Below are positions 11,720 through 21,744 of a DNA stretch of 64,000 bases, piece by piece. The stretch is from Rhamnusium bicolor. Its lineage: Eukaryota > Arthropoda > Insecta > Coleoptera > Cerambycidae. Below the pieces are notes generated by a model. That model ran no database searches, had not been told where the DNA came from, and saw only the letters and a list, made by a program, of their open reading frames with translations. Position 1 is the first letter of the stretch; each line of letters begins with the position of its first letter. The position numbers and the translations under genes are program-made. The stretch lies in assembly GCA_029963845.1 (NCBI GenBank), contig JANEYF010005911.1, positions 1 to 64,000 of the forward strand, written 5' to 3'.

Positions 11720-12381
11720 CTAAAATTTAATATGAAATTAAATTACAACTCTCATTTATAGAAACAGATTTTTTTCAGTAGTAAAAAACATTGGGTCAAT
11801 ATGCTTCTTTAATTTGATTTATGATGTTAAAAAGAGACCCAACATATAAGTCAAGTTTGGGCATTCATATCTTTTTTAATTCTGCGCAGATTTATAACTT
11901 CTCTGTATTATCATTTTTTTCATTCTCTTCGCTTTCGCAAATGATGTATCCACAATACATGTCTATAATTTTTTTACAGAGTCATATATGATAGCATATT
12001 TAGTAGCTCTTTTGTAATCAAGTGTGTGTGTGTGAATTTTGTGAAACATACTGTATGATCATGTTATATCACCGTTTATAGCTACATGTATAAGATATAC
12101 AACAGTTCGAATTTCTATTCTATAGCTCTTGTCGTTTTTTAAATATTGATTTTATTTAAAACAGTAGTTTTTAACCGCGCGATCAAATTAGAAAATAGAA
12201 AAAACTAATTAATAAATAACTAAAAACCAAATTTTATTAAAAAATTTACCAACATTGTAAACACAAAGAAAATAACTAAAACCATCTAATCAATATCTGA
12301 TGACGCCTCCCCTGGCCCTAAGTCCCCTTATATTCCGTTATACTTCCAACAACATTGTCAAGTAATTCGCCTAAAGGGCGA
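11720..12381. other. Gr D intron, no feature recognised
   Basis: AT-rich sequence, inferred to be intron between the two Gr D exons. Only short frames are present. Confidence 0.4.
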
Positions 12382-12480
12382 TTACTAAAGCATCAATATT
12401 GTTTGCGACTTGAGTCTATGTGAGACTAATTTCGTCTGAAGAGCGTCCCAAACATGTTCGATATGATTCAAATCGGGACC
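12382..12480 (-). pseudogene. Tc1-like transposase C-terminal fragment
   Basis: The minus strand reads GPDLNHIEHVWDALQTKLVS and onward for about 33 codons to a stop. This is the region around the catalytic Glu of Tc1/mariner DD34E transposases (PDLNPIEHVWD), with Pro to His next to the Glu. The upstream catalytic Asp residues are gone. It abuts the degenerate hAT-B remnant, which may have truncated it. Confidence 0.6.
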
Positions 12481-12770
12481 GCCCTGGCGTTTACGTAACC
12501 CCGGATAAAAAGCAAATTGCCGCCCTTTTTAAAGTTATTTTTTCTTAATAAAAGATGGTTTTAGTTTGCAATTAAAACGTATATTTAAAAATAAACAAGT
12601 ATTAAAACTTAACATTTGGTACAAAACAGTATAAATTAAAATAAAATAGAGCTGCAGTACCTATAGATACGTAGTTGCTATATTTTAAAAAATATTTACT
12701 TAGTTTTAAACATACAGGGTGCAATTTTACCGCTATTACGATTTAGATTTTTTTCTCACATACCTGAAAC

Positions 12771-14192
12771 CTAAATAGAAAACCAAAGGTAGATACATAG
12801 AACTACAGTGATACATTGTTTGTTTGAGTTATAATCAGATTTTTTTTTTCCACTTCTAATTCTGCAAATTTTTTTATTACCTCTTAAGTTTATTTGATCA
12901 GCAATTTCATGTTCAATTGCTAAAATGGCCAAACCGTTTGGTCGATTTTGCGTAGTAGTTGAGCGTAAAAAGGTTTTGATTAATTTTAATTTGGAAAGAC
13001 TTCTTTCTCCACTTGCTACTGATATTGGAATAGTCAGTAGTATTCTTAATGCAATACTAAGATTTGGAGCAAAATTTAACATTGTTATTATTTTAAGAAG
13101 AACATCACTTGGACTATCTTTTTTGCCCAAATGTGCACAAACTGCAGAAATTTCCTCTACTAATTCTAGACCGTTAATGTCAGCTGAATCACCATCAGAT
13201 AAAATATTTTCCAAATCTGCAAATATTTATCAGTGTCTCTTTAGGCATGGTTTTCAAATCATGTATTTTATATAGAGATTGAAAATGGTTACTGTGGTGA
13301 TTCAGTTGTTTAAATCGACTATCTAGTGCGTTTAATGCTTGATCAATAGTATAGATTTTGTATTTTTCTTTGGGATCTTCGATTAGTTCGTTCCTCGCCT
13401 CATATGAAAAGTTGGCCTTTTTTCTTCTTACGTGGTGTTGCTGCGTTGTTGAATCAAAATTGGCTTAGAATGCTCGTGGATTTAAATTCCTAATTCTAGA
13501 TTGCATTCCTGCATTGTTGCCCCTCATGTTAGCCCCGTTATTATATTTAGAAATTTCGTGATCATTTAAAGTTTCAATGATGTACTTCCAGCTTTTAAAA
13601 CTTGATACACGGCCGTAAATTTTGCAGCAAAAACAATATATACAGTTGTTTGAAGTGGAGTACGCTAGCTAATCTCTTAGAACTTACTCTCCGTTTCTTA
13701 AAATTCGAGAATAGTAAGTTGCCCTAAATTTTCGACCAGTGCCATCATAGGGAAATGTGTAATTAAACAATGGTTTAGGTGGACGTTGCCGTACTAAAAA
13801 GCTTCTTTCGGCATCTCCTAAAATTCTGGGCCACAATGCTGGATCTGTACCTGAAGTTTGTACAGTGCATTCCGTGGGTGGTAGGGTGGGGTCAGTTTGT
13901 AGAGATAGAGTGCTATTAATGCTAGCCCAGATGCCTTCTGTAACTGTCAAGGCGGTGTCAGCTGGTAGGCTGCTTTCATTTGATGACAAAATTGGTTTAG
14001 AAATATCGTGTATTGATTGGTCTTGGTGACCAACATTCTCTGATGATTCCGTGTATTCTGTAAATAATTGTACAGAGCACCAGCTTGTTTTTGCTTTTGG
14101 GTTTCCTTCTCTAGCCTTCGCTTTTTGTACTGATGGCCGGACAATTTTCTTTGCGCGTCAGACATTCTATAACAACAAATTAAACAATGCAA
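12771..14192 (-). pseudogene. hAT-B, ZMYM1-like transposase remnant
   Basis: Three blocks on the minus strand, broken by stops and frameshifts, follow the order of a ZMYM1-like hAT transposase. The first block is the N-terminal basic stretch MSDAQRKLSGHQYKKRRLEK (14192-13947). The second is a proline-rich N-terminal segment with RPPKPLFNYTFPYDGTGRKF (13989-13684). The third is a middle/C-terminal part with the NGANMRGNNAGMQSRIRNLN box (around 13510-13580), then ALDSRFKQLNHHSNHFQSLY. It ends in the dimerisation motif SVASGERSLSKLKLIKTFLR (12771-13214). Much of the catalytic centre is missing. GC-rich element ends may be at about 12480 (GCAAATTGCCGCCC) and 15320 (GCGAAAATGCCGCCCC), but I could not pair them cleanly or find a target duplication. 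Confidence 0.65.
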
Positions 14193-14228
14193 AATACGCT
14201 AGTTAAAATAAGCTAAAAATAAAAATGG

Positions 14229-14485
14229 GAAAAATCTTCAAATCCAATTAGTCAGTGACTTAGTCTGTCTCACAGTTTTGAAAAATAAAATGCCTAGTTT
14301 TAATTACCTACTTAAACTATTTTTAAATATAAAAACGTATTTCTTAACGTTTCGGGCTAATTTTCAACCCTCTTTTTAGAAAAAATAGTTAATACTTTTA
14401 GTAATTAAAACTAGGCATTTCATTTTTTTAAACTGTGAGACAGACTAAGCCACCGTCACCGACGAATTGTATTTGAAGATTTTTC
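14229..14485. mobile_element. MITE with about 85-bp inverted arms
   Basis: The left arm runs from GAAAAATCTTCAAAT through TTAGTCTGTCTCACAG to AATGCCTAGTTTTAATTAC. The right arm is its inverse (GTAATTAAAACTAGGCATTT ... CTGTGAGACAGACTAAG ... ATTTGAAGATTTTTC). The loop of about 70 bp includes ACGTTTCGGGC. The element is non-coding and lies just beyond the hAT-B remnant. Confidence 0.7.
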
Positions 14486-16020
14486 TTCTTTTATCTTTTT
14501 TATGCAACGCATTTGGCTTATTACTACACAAAATTATAATTTATTAATTAGTAGGATTTTTTCAAAGATTTTTTTTAGGTGTGGTGGATCCTAACAAAAT
14601 GGACAAATTGCGAACCACCACAACGAACTTATAAAAACTAAATATTTAAAATAGATACCTATCTGAAATCTTTGAATTTTTAAGATGGATTTTTTTGTTT
14701 ATCTTTTTTTCGCGGCGAAAACCCCAAATAAATTAATAAAAATCCAAACATACAGAAACTATTTAAAAATGTATAAGTACGTATTGTGGAAAATATTTTT
14801 GGAAATAATTCTTTACCACTTAATATATGTATGTAGGTATTTGCAGAAGTACTTACCTTTAGAAATTGACAAAACACACAAGTCATTATCCCGAACTAAA
14901 CTGTTAAATAGTTTTAATATTTATAAACTTACTTCAAGGATATGTTATCACCGGTACTGACGCATTTGCAATAATAACACAATTAATTGGGCTTAGATGA
15001 CTCTTTATATAGTAAGGCGCGAAAACATGTCCATGCATGTTATGTCTTGCAGTTCCTGTTTTAAACAAGTAACTATATACCTACAAGTTCATGCAGGGTC
15101 ATGCGCGTCTTTTAACTATACGTCTTGTTTTATTTCAAAATAAAGATGCTTTTTTTAAAAAGGTGTTTAATATTTTTCTAGCTTTAAAACATAACAAACC
15201 ACAAAGATCAAATGCAAATTGCATCGTACTTAGTTTTAGTTAGCGAAAAAAATCAAAAAGTAGTGTAAAACTTATATTAATTGAGAATAATTAATTTATC
15301 AATATTTGGTTAACATTCAGGGGGGCGAAAATGCCGCCCCAGATAATGGGTCCGGGTTGTCCGCCTCTAAAGTGGGCCCTGGCCTATTGGGGTCTTGCAT
15401 TATTATCGATATAGATAAATTTTGGTTTGTCAAAAATTCCAGAATTGTGAATGTTGACCATTTTCTAGAAATATTTTAATTCTACGAGTTACAAATATAG
15501 CTATATAGTCGCGCCGCTGTAAGATTGCAACTTTCTTCTTAAAGCGTCACAGCCATAAATAATTTTATTCGTTTGAATTGTCAGCAGACCAGTTGTGCGT
15601 AGGTATACGCGTAAACGGCTTATTTACAACTACTTTGTTGGATAATTGGTGCGTAATAGGATTGAAACGAATACAATTAATAAATACATTACTATTGTAT
15701 TCTCGGTGAACAACGTTGAAATGTGGACAAATGTATATAATGCTAGTCAGTTGGGAAAGTCAAATGTGCTTCAACCCGTAGAAGATACACATCTGGAATA
15801 GTACTTTTTATCAAGAGATAGCGCGTTGTATCATCTGTGGATTTAACCCACAAAAACTTGGTCCATGTCATTGCGATGTTATCTCTTTCTCCAACCTCTG
15901 GTAAGAATTAGTTAATAGGAATTCATAGGAGAACGAGTAAACATGTCTATTGCTATTGTCGCAATTCGCGACATTACCAATATTCCCTTCGTGAAGCATT
16001 TGGATGGCAGTACTTAATTG
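14486..16020. other. Gr D intron, mostly unassigned
   Basis: AT-rich, with no coding domain recognised. A GC-rich patch at 15318-15385 resembles ends of ZMYM1-type hAT elements and may be a terminus of hAT-B. The remainder shows nothing I can name. Confidence 0.35.
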
Positions 16021-16220
16021 TACAGCTACCGCAACATAAAGGTTTCCAGGTCATTTGTGATTTGAAACAGGACATGTATTCTTTCTCTTTTCTGTAACGA
16101 ATAAAACCTAAAGGTAGACAATAAATTACTTCCCTGTGCATAACCCGTGACTTCATGTAAACATATATTTAAAAATATTTAAAATTTTAGATTACAAACC
16201 TTTATGTTGCGGCAGCTGTA
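16021..16220. mobile_element. TACAGCTGCCGC MITE, copy 2
   Basis: This 200-bp element has the same ends as 2919-3384: TACAGCTACCGCAACATAAA at the left and TTTATGTTGCGGCAGCTGTA at the right. Similarity also extends inward (GGTTTCCAGGTCATTTG). It is non-coding. Confidence 0.65.
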
Positions 16221-16407
16221 CATGCCCGATGACCAATATGGTTTGGTCAATGATATGAAATATTTACGTTGAATATAATATATAAATTAAATATTGTATA
16301 ATTCTATTTTTTAAATATTCTACTAATATGGTTCCACCAATAGAGTATTGCAATTATTGACCAATATATTAATATATTCACATTTAATATTGATTAAATA
16401 TAGATAT

Positions 16408-16739
16408 TGTTACGCCACTGGACTGTGTAGACTGGTTAGATGAGACTGGAATTGTACGCGAACGGCCGAGAATATTCTGGAATGCTCTAGACCATGTGAA
16501 TGGATGTATAAATAAGACGCACGGTGGGCCGAGACTCAGTCTGAAGTCGAACGTGAACGAGTAAAGAAGAAATGCGAAAGAGACTTATAAGTGTTCAATT
16601 GTGATTATAGTTAGGACAGTAATTAATCTATTGTTGTTAATTGTTAATTAGTAAATAAAGTAATGAGTAAGTGTTACTTGGACTTTCAATCAACGATTCT
16701 ACGAGTGTAGGTGTTTGTTTAGATAGCAAGCACGTAACA
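16408..16739 (+). mobile_element. 5' LTR of a Ty3/gypsy-type retrotransposon
   Basis: The 332-bp unit begins TGTTACG and ends CGTAACA, a perfect short inverted repeat of the TG...CA type. Inside are TATAAATA at 16507-16514, an initiator-like TCAGT at 16536 (30 bp downstream of the TATA) and AATAAAG near 16654. A primer-binding-like TGGCGTCGGAAGTGG follows at 16743. No 3' LTR was found, so the element is truncated at its 3' side. Confidence 0.75.
16470..16482 (+). promoter_or_regulatory. Heat-shock element in the LTR promoter
   Basis: GAATATTCTGGAA is a perfect three-unit heat-shock element (alternating GAA and TTC with 2-bp gaps); the following tgCTCtaGAc weakly extends it. It lies 24 bp upstream of the TATA box at 16507, a typical position in heat-inducible insect promoters. 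Function is inferred. Confidence 0.55.
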
Positions 16740-16742
16740 AAC

Positions 16743-16757
16743 TGGCGTCGGAAGTGG
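16743..16757 (+). other. Putative primer binding site
   Basis: TGGCGTCGGAAGTGG begins three bases after the LTR end. TGGCG-type starts are usual for gypsy-group primer binding sites, which pair with a tRNA 3' end. The tRNA was not identified. Confidence 0.4.
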
Positions 16758-16766
16758 ATTGGATGA

Positions 16767-17535
16767 GAAATTTCTGGAATATTCGAAAAGGTTCTACAGT
16801 GTTCTTCTCAGATAATTAGTGGTAACATGGAGAATTAAGCTACTGGACAGTGTTTGGAGGACTATTTCTGGACTGAATAGTGACTTTAAAGTGGATTTTC
16901 GAGAAGTTCTAGAACATTCGATTTAGAAATAGCTGCAAATACGCGAGTGCCGCTAGTTATAACGTGCCGCGGACTGAGAAAAAGGACTATTAGTGCAATT
17001 TCGGGAAAATTCTAGAACATTCTATTTGGAAACTACAGGAGATACGTGAATTGTGTCGACAGGAACTAGTATACTTAAAAACAAGACTATAAGTGATTTT
17101 TAGTGACAATTCTAGAACATTCGATTTAGAAATAGCTGCAAATACGCGAATGCCGCTAGTAATAACGTGTTGTAGACTGAGAAAAAGGAGTACTAGTGCA
17201 AATTCGGGAAAATTCTAGAACATTCTTTTTGGAAACTACAAGAGATACGTGAATTGTGTCGACGGGAACGTGTTGCCGACTTAAAAACAAGACTATAAGT
17301 GACTTTTAGTGACAATTCTAGAATATTCTATTTGGAAACCACAGTAGATACGTAAACTGTGTTAACGGAAACGTGTTATAGACTCAAAACAAGACGTATT
17401 AGTGATATTTCATGAAAGTTCTCAAACATTCCATTGCACAATTAGTGCATATAAGTGAATTTTGTCAACACAGAAGTAACACAAACTCTAAATGAGACTT
17501 TCTTGTGCTGTTTCGAGATTTTTTCTGGAACATTC
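16767..17535 (+). repeat. Leader with ~103-bp repeats, each with a perfect HSE
   Basis: Between the LTR and gag, degenerate tandem units of about 103 bp each carry TTCTAGAACATTC or a variant. These sit at 16907-16919, 17010-17022, 17110-17122, 17213-17225, 17316-17328 (TTCTAGAATATTC), 17419-17431 (TTCTCAAACATTC, preceded by TTCATGAA at 17409) and 17523-17535 (TTCTGGAACATTC). An earlier one at 16767-16784 reads GAA-TTC-GAA-TTC. Each is a run of alternating TTC and GAA with 2-bp gaps, the heat-shock-factor binding pattern. The first two repeat units also form a higher-order ~203-bp duplication. Confidence 0.75.
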
Positions 17536-17623
17536 CATTATTAAAATAGACGTGATAGATACATTTTATGGACATTATATCGTAGTCAACTTTATTTTGA
17601 ACTGATTTACGTATCGTCAGTTA

Positions 17624-18503
17624 ATGCTAACAACAAGAAGCATGGCGGAGAAACCAACACAAGACTTACTTGAAGCATTGGTGCAACAAATGGAAGAACA
17701 GAAAAGAGAATGCCAGGAAGAATTAAGAAAGATTATGGAAGATCAAGAAAGAAGATGGCAGGAAGACAAAGAAGAACAAGTGAGAAGACGACAGGAAGAG
17801 AAAGAAGAACAAGAGAGAATACGACAAGAAGAGAAAGACGAACAAAGGAATATTCTGGAAGAACAAGAAAGAAAAAGACAAGAAGAAAAAGAAGAGCAAA
17901 GAAAGGAACGCCAGGAAGAATTAAGACAAATTATGGAGGGACAGCACCAAGTCATGCTCTCGGCACTGAATAATTAAAGGAAGATGTACAGGTTGAAGTC
18001 ATGGAAGTTAAAGAAGAAGTCAGTGAATTTAGAGGAAAGTTTGAAGGAGAAATAACTGAAAAGAAGTAGCCCGACTCAAACAACAATTAAGGGAGAAGGG
18101 TGGCCAGTTAGTACTGTCGTCTGGTGCTAGGTTACAACCACCTTCCTTCGACGGTCAAAGTTCATGGTCAACTTATAAGAGACAATTTGAGGCAGCTGAA
18201 CGTTTAAATAATTGGAACAATGAAGAAAAAGCAACAGCATTGATATTAGCACTAAGGGGCCAAGCATTAGACCTGCTCCAAACAATTCATGCTGCACAGC
18301 AACAAAGATATGGCGACCAACATCTCGCCCAAGTATATCAGGCTCAGCTCAAATCACGCAGACAACGAGGTGGAGAAAGCTTCCAGAAGTTCGAGGCTGC
18401 GGTAGAAAGATTAGCCCATCTAGTCTATCCTGATGCACCAATGGAATTTCAACAACAGTTAGCAGTTGGTACATTTATTATGAGTAACCCGTTACAAGTG
18501 TAA
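17624..18503 (+). pseudogene. Gag-like ORF of the LTR element, broken and truncated
   Basis: The first frame (17624-17977, 117 codons) starts MLTTRSMAEKPTQDLLEALV and continues as a long charged coiled coil built of repeated EEKEEQ/RRQEEK units. It then stops. After a short frame-disrupted stretch the reading resumes near 18075 (RLKQQLREKGGQ) into a gypsy-type Gag core. That core reads PPSFDGQSSWSTYKRQFEAA, then EEKATALILALRGQALDLL, then GGESFQKFEAAVERLAHLVY, and ends at 18503. A nucleocapsid knuckle and the entire pol are missing, so the element ends abruptly near 18500. Gag packages element RNA in cytoplasmic particles. The coiled-coil N-terminus is an expected feature of such Gags, though unusually repetitive here. 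Confidence 0.7.
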
Positions 18504-18968
18504 TATATTTTCATATGCTTTGGTCATTTTAGATGGTAAATGAAAGTTGTTACATATTTCTTACAAGCGAGAAATAAAATAAAATTCTACGTTGTGTTTA
18601 ACCCGCGAAAATGCCGCCCTTATATGCATTAAGGGTCATGTTTCAGTGTGATGTGCAGGCAACCGGTGTGTTATGATGGTAATACGTAGGTTGCATAATT
18701 ATATGACGTCACAACTAATAGAGTCCATTGCATTAATTGTAGATAACGGGTCTTCATAAATGATCGAAAACCACTTGACCAATTAGTTCCTTTAACAGCC
18801 TCGTCGATTCGTACCATCAGCAAAAGATGGTTGAACAAATTCCTTGGAAACATACATACATCAGGTACTGTCGTCATATGAAAGACACAAAATCATGAGT
18901 TAAAAGGTACAAGTTGATCAGATGGTTTTTAAGCATTTATCTCTGTAGTTTCTAATACGGTTACTTAC
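18504..18968. other. Gr D intron start, no gene recognised
   Basis: Short frames only. GCGAAAATGCCGCCC at about 18606 repeats a motif seen at 15325 and may be a hAT-end fragment. Confidence 0.35.
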
Positions 18969-19843
18969 GGTATACACTACTGGAAATAATATGTTCAAGA
19001 TTAAATCGAAGGTATCGAAATTCCAAGTTTCATGTAATATTGTCAACTGACAACTGTTCAGGATTACAATAGTGACATCATGGAGTATAAAAAATATTTG
19101 CCATCCAAAAATGGTGTTAAATTCCTGGGCAACATTTGAAATTAATCTGGATAATCTACCAATTTCTCTGATTTTTCTAATAGTTTCTTTGTCATCACTT
19201 TTTGGAATCCCAATCACTTTCTGCCTATAGCACCCACATATTTTGACAAGTTTGTTTAAATACTTGTATCTTCTTTCAACCATACAAAGAATGTGATAAA
19301 AACAATACTGCATAACAAATTGGTAATAGCTGACGAATCTGTATATCAAAAACAAAAATGCTGTGGTAAATTCGTACCTCAAATGTTCAGTTATATTTAA
19401 ACTGAAAAATACAAAATTTAGTACAATTATCTCTGCAACGTAAACCCAAATTTTTTTTATGAAACTGATATTTTCCTTCAAGATTTGCCTCGACTTGTTC
19501 AAATTTTGCTAAAAATATTCCCCAGTTTTTAGTATACAAAAAAAGCAGACCCTAGTAGGGATATGTTTACCATCAGCATTTCGATAAATGTTTGGTACGT
19601 TTCTAAAATTAATTGTGTAGCTTTTGACCCGTAGTAGCCCGTAGAGATTCTTTTTTCAATCGAATAAAATGTTGCCGATGCAAAAATCAACATTAAAAGA
19701 CTTGCGTAGAACTTGTTTAAAACGTGCATTAAACATTTGTTTTTCTTTGTAGGCAATGGCACAATTCCCAGTAAATATCCAAATTTTAACAAATGGTTCA
19801 TTACTTTGACATCATTATTGATTGAGCTGGGAGAACGATACAT
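18969..19843 (-). pseudogene. Gr D, 5' exon of a gustatory receptor (two frameshifts)
   Basis: The minus strand from ATG at 19843 reads MYRSPSSINNDVKVMNHLLK, a first membrane segment, then loses frame in a T7 run (near 19545). It returns to frame after an A8 run (near 19455). It then continues through RFVSYYQFVMQYCFYHIL and AQEFNTIFGWQIFFILHDVT to a GTAAGT donor just after 18969. Removing one base from each run gives 291 codons ending in phase 0, exactly as in Gr A-C. Insect Grs are seven-pass membrane ligand-gated channels of taste neurons. Both shifts are in homopolymers, so they may be assembly errors. The predicted partner is the C-terminal exon at 11452-11719, giving about 379 residues. 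Confidence 0.75.
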
Positions 19844-20014
19844 TTTAATTTTTTTTACTAGTAAGACATAAAGTAGGTAATGCTGTTTTGTTACTCGTAA
19901 TACAAACACACTTGGTATTAATTGAATGTGTCGATCATTTTTATAGATCATAATTTGTATCACTTAGCTGATTATAAACAAATTTTAAAGAAATTAACTC
20001 GATTTTAAGTCCTT

Positions 20015-20780
20015 CTTTCATAATTAAATTAAATAAAGGAAAATGTAATTGCTCTGCAAAATGTATCAGTTTTCTAGAATACGCAATAACTAAACGAACA
20101 ATAAAACCAGATCCAGAAAGACTTGAACCTCTACTAGAACTTCCTCTACTGAATAATATGACCAATTTACGTAGAACAATGGGCGTGTTTGCTCATTATT
20201 CTAAATGAATTTCGGATAATGATGTTATGTTTACTGTGGAAACAGATGCTTCAGAATTTGCAATAGGAGCTTCACTTAGCCAGGAACACCAGTAGCATTT
20301 TTTTTCAAAAACCGAACAAAAACATTCCGCAGTTGAAAAAGAAGCATAAGCTATCGTAGAAGGTTTACATAAATGGAAGCATTGTCTTATTGGCATGTAT
20401 TTTAAATTTATTACGGATCAACGATCGGTTTCGTTTATTTTCAATACAAAACTCAATGAATACATAAAAAATGAGAAAATCATGAGATGGCGTGTAGAGT
20501 TAGCTTGCTATAAATGTGATATTGTTTATCGTTATAGAAAAGATAATAAAGGTGCAAATGCTTTTTCAAGAGATGTTCAGCAATAATAGAAGATGTTAGT
20601 AAAATCTTGAATGATTTGCATAAAGCTTTGCATCATCCAGGTGTAACTCGAATATATCATTGGAATCGATGAAAAAATATGCCTTATTCTGTTGAATATT
20701 CTAAAAGTAACTGAATATCCTGTTTGTGCTGAATTTAAACTTGGATCTTATAAAATGCAAGGAACCTTGATAAAATGTTG
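20015..20780 (+). pseudogene. Ty3/gypsy pol fragment (RT thumb, RNase H, integrase start)
   Basis: The plus strand reads the end of a gypsy reverse transcriptase (EYAITKRTIKPDPERLEPLL, then NLRRTMGVFAHYS). RNase H follows (VMFTVETDASEFAIGASLSQ; TDQRSVSFIFN; IMRWRVELACYKCDIVYRYR; NAFSRD). It ends with a histidine-zinc segment of integrase (LNDLHKALHHPGVTRIYHW). Stops interrupt it near 20197, 20297 and 20347, and two frame changes occur. No LTRs were found. It is antisense to Gr D and lies upstream of its start. Confidence 0.75.
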
Positions 20781-21744
20781 CCTTTAACCGGCTTTTACTT
20801 AATTAGTTTATCTTAACTATCACTGATGAGTTTTTTATGATTCCCTTTTGCATTTTCTTGTGCTAGTGATTAGGTGTTTACGTCTACTATTTTCAACTTT
20901 GAGAATACCATCATATGTTCATTCTAACAGAGGAACATCTTTTTTATCACAAATCACAAAAAATTAAAATCATTTAAGATTGTATATGAAATTAAGGTAG
21001 GATGAATGCCATAAATATAAATCTAGTTATCACTGAGTTTGTTTATATTATTCATATGTTGCTTATGATGTGACGCATATTGTACATACATATCTATCTT
21101 GTTAATTAAAGCCTTAATCAGTTTAAAAGAGTTGAATCATTACAAGGCTACAAAAAGAAATCGCATGAAGTAATGTCACATGATATTGGAGGGCATAGGA
21201 ACCGACTTTTGAAAATCCTCGTGGGTGTTCCTTCAAAATTTCATTTAGTGGTTATTAATAATAATAATCAGCAATACATATTATGGGAACAAACTATCCT
21301 TCTCTAGTAATATTGTTCTTATGTATATTGTGTATATACTACGATAATTGAGTCATGTTCTGTTTACATTGTTCTTAGACTCAAGAAATTTACAGTAACT
21401 GTAAATTAGTAGCCATGATTGTTGCAGTAAAAATGCAAGGGACAATTTTTCATGGGTGCTCAGCACCCAGTTACTGACAGAACACCATTCTATGTGGATA
21501 GTCGATTTCATGGGGTTCTTGGATACAATTAAGGCGATGTGGAAATTAATAGTTGCAATTATTTCTTCAAAACAGTATGTCATGCCAACTGACACTCCAG
21601 TTACTTAATTCAAAATACGTACAGAAGTTCTAGGGGCATTTTCCATGCATCTCTTAATTTTTAGTAAGATTAGGTGTGCTCTTGAGAAAATACCATTACA
21701 ATCTGACATTAATACAGTGCTGGTTTAAATAACACATCCATAGG
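20781..21744. other. Spacer, no gene recognised
   Basis: No coding domain was recognised in either strand; several short frames appear random. Confidence 0.4.

Noticed and set aside
17743..17955. Antisense Ser/Cys-rich frame
   Set aside because: It is the complement of the purine-rich coiled-coil Gag coding sequence and is an artefact of composition.
18504..20780. Linking the LTR/gag element (16408-18503) to the gypsy pol piece (20015-20780) as one retrotransposon
   Set aside because: The gag ends abruptly at about 18500 and the Gr D exon, on the other strand, lies between. The pol piece looks older, so they are probably separate insertions.
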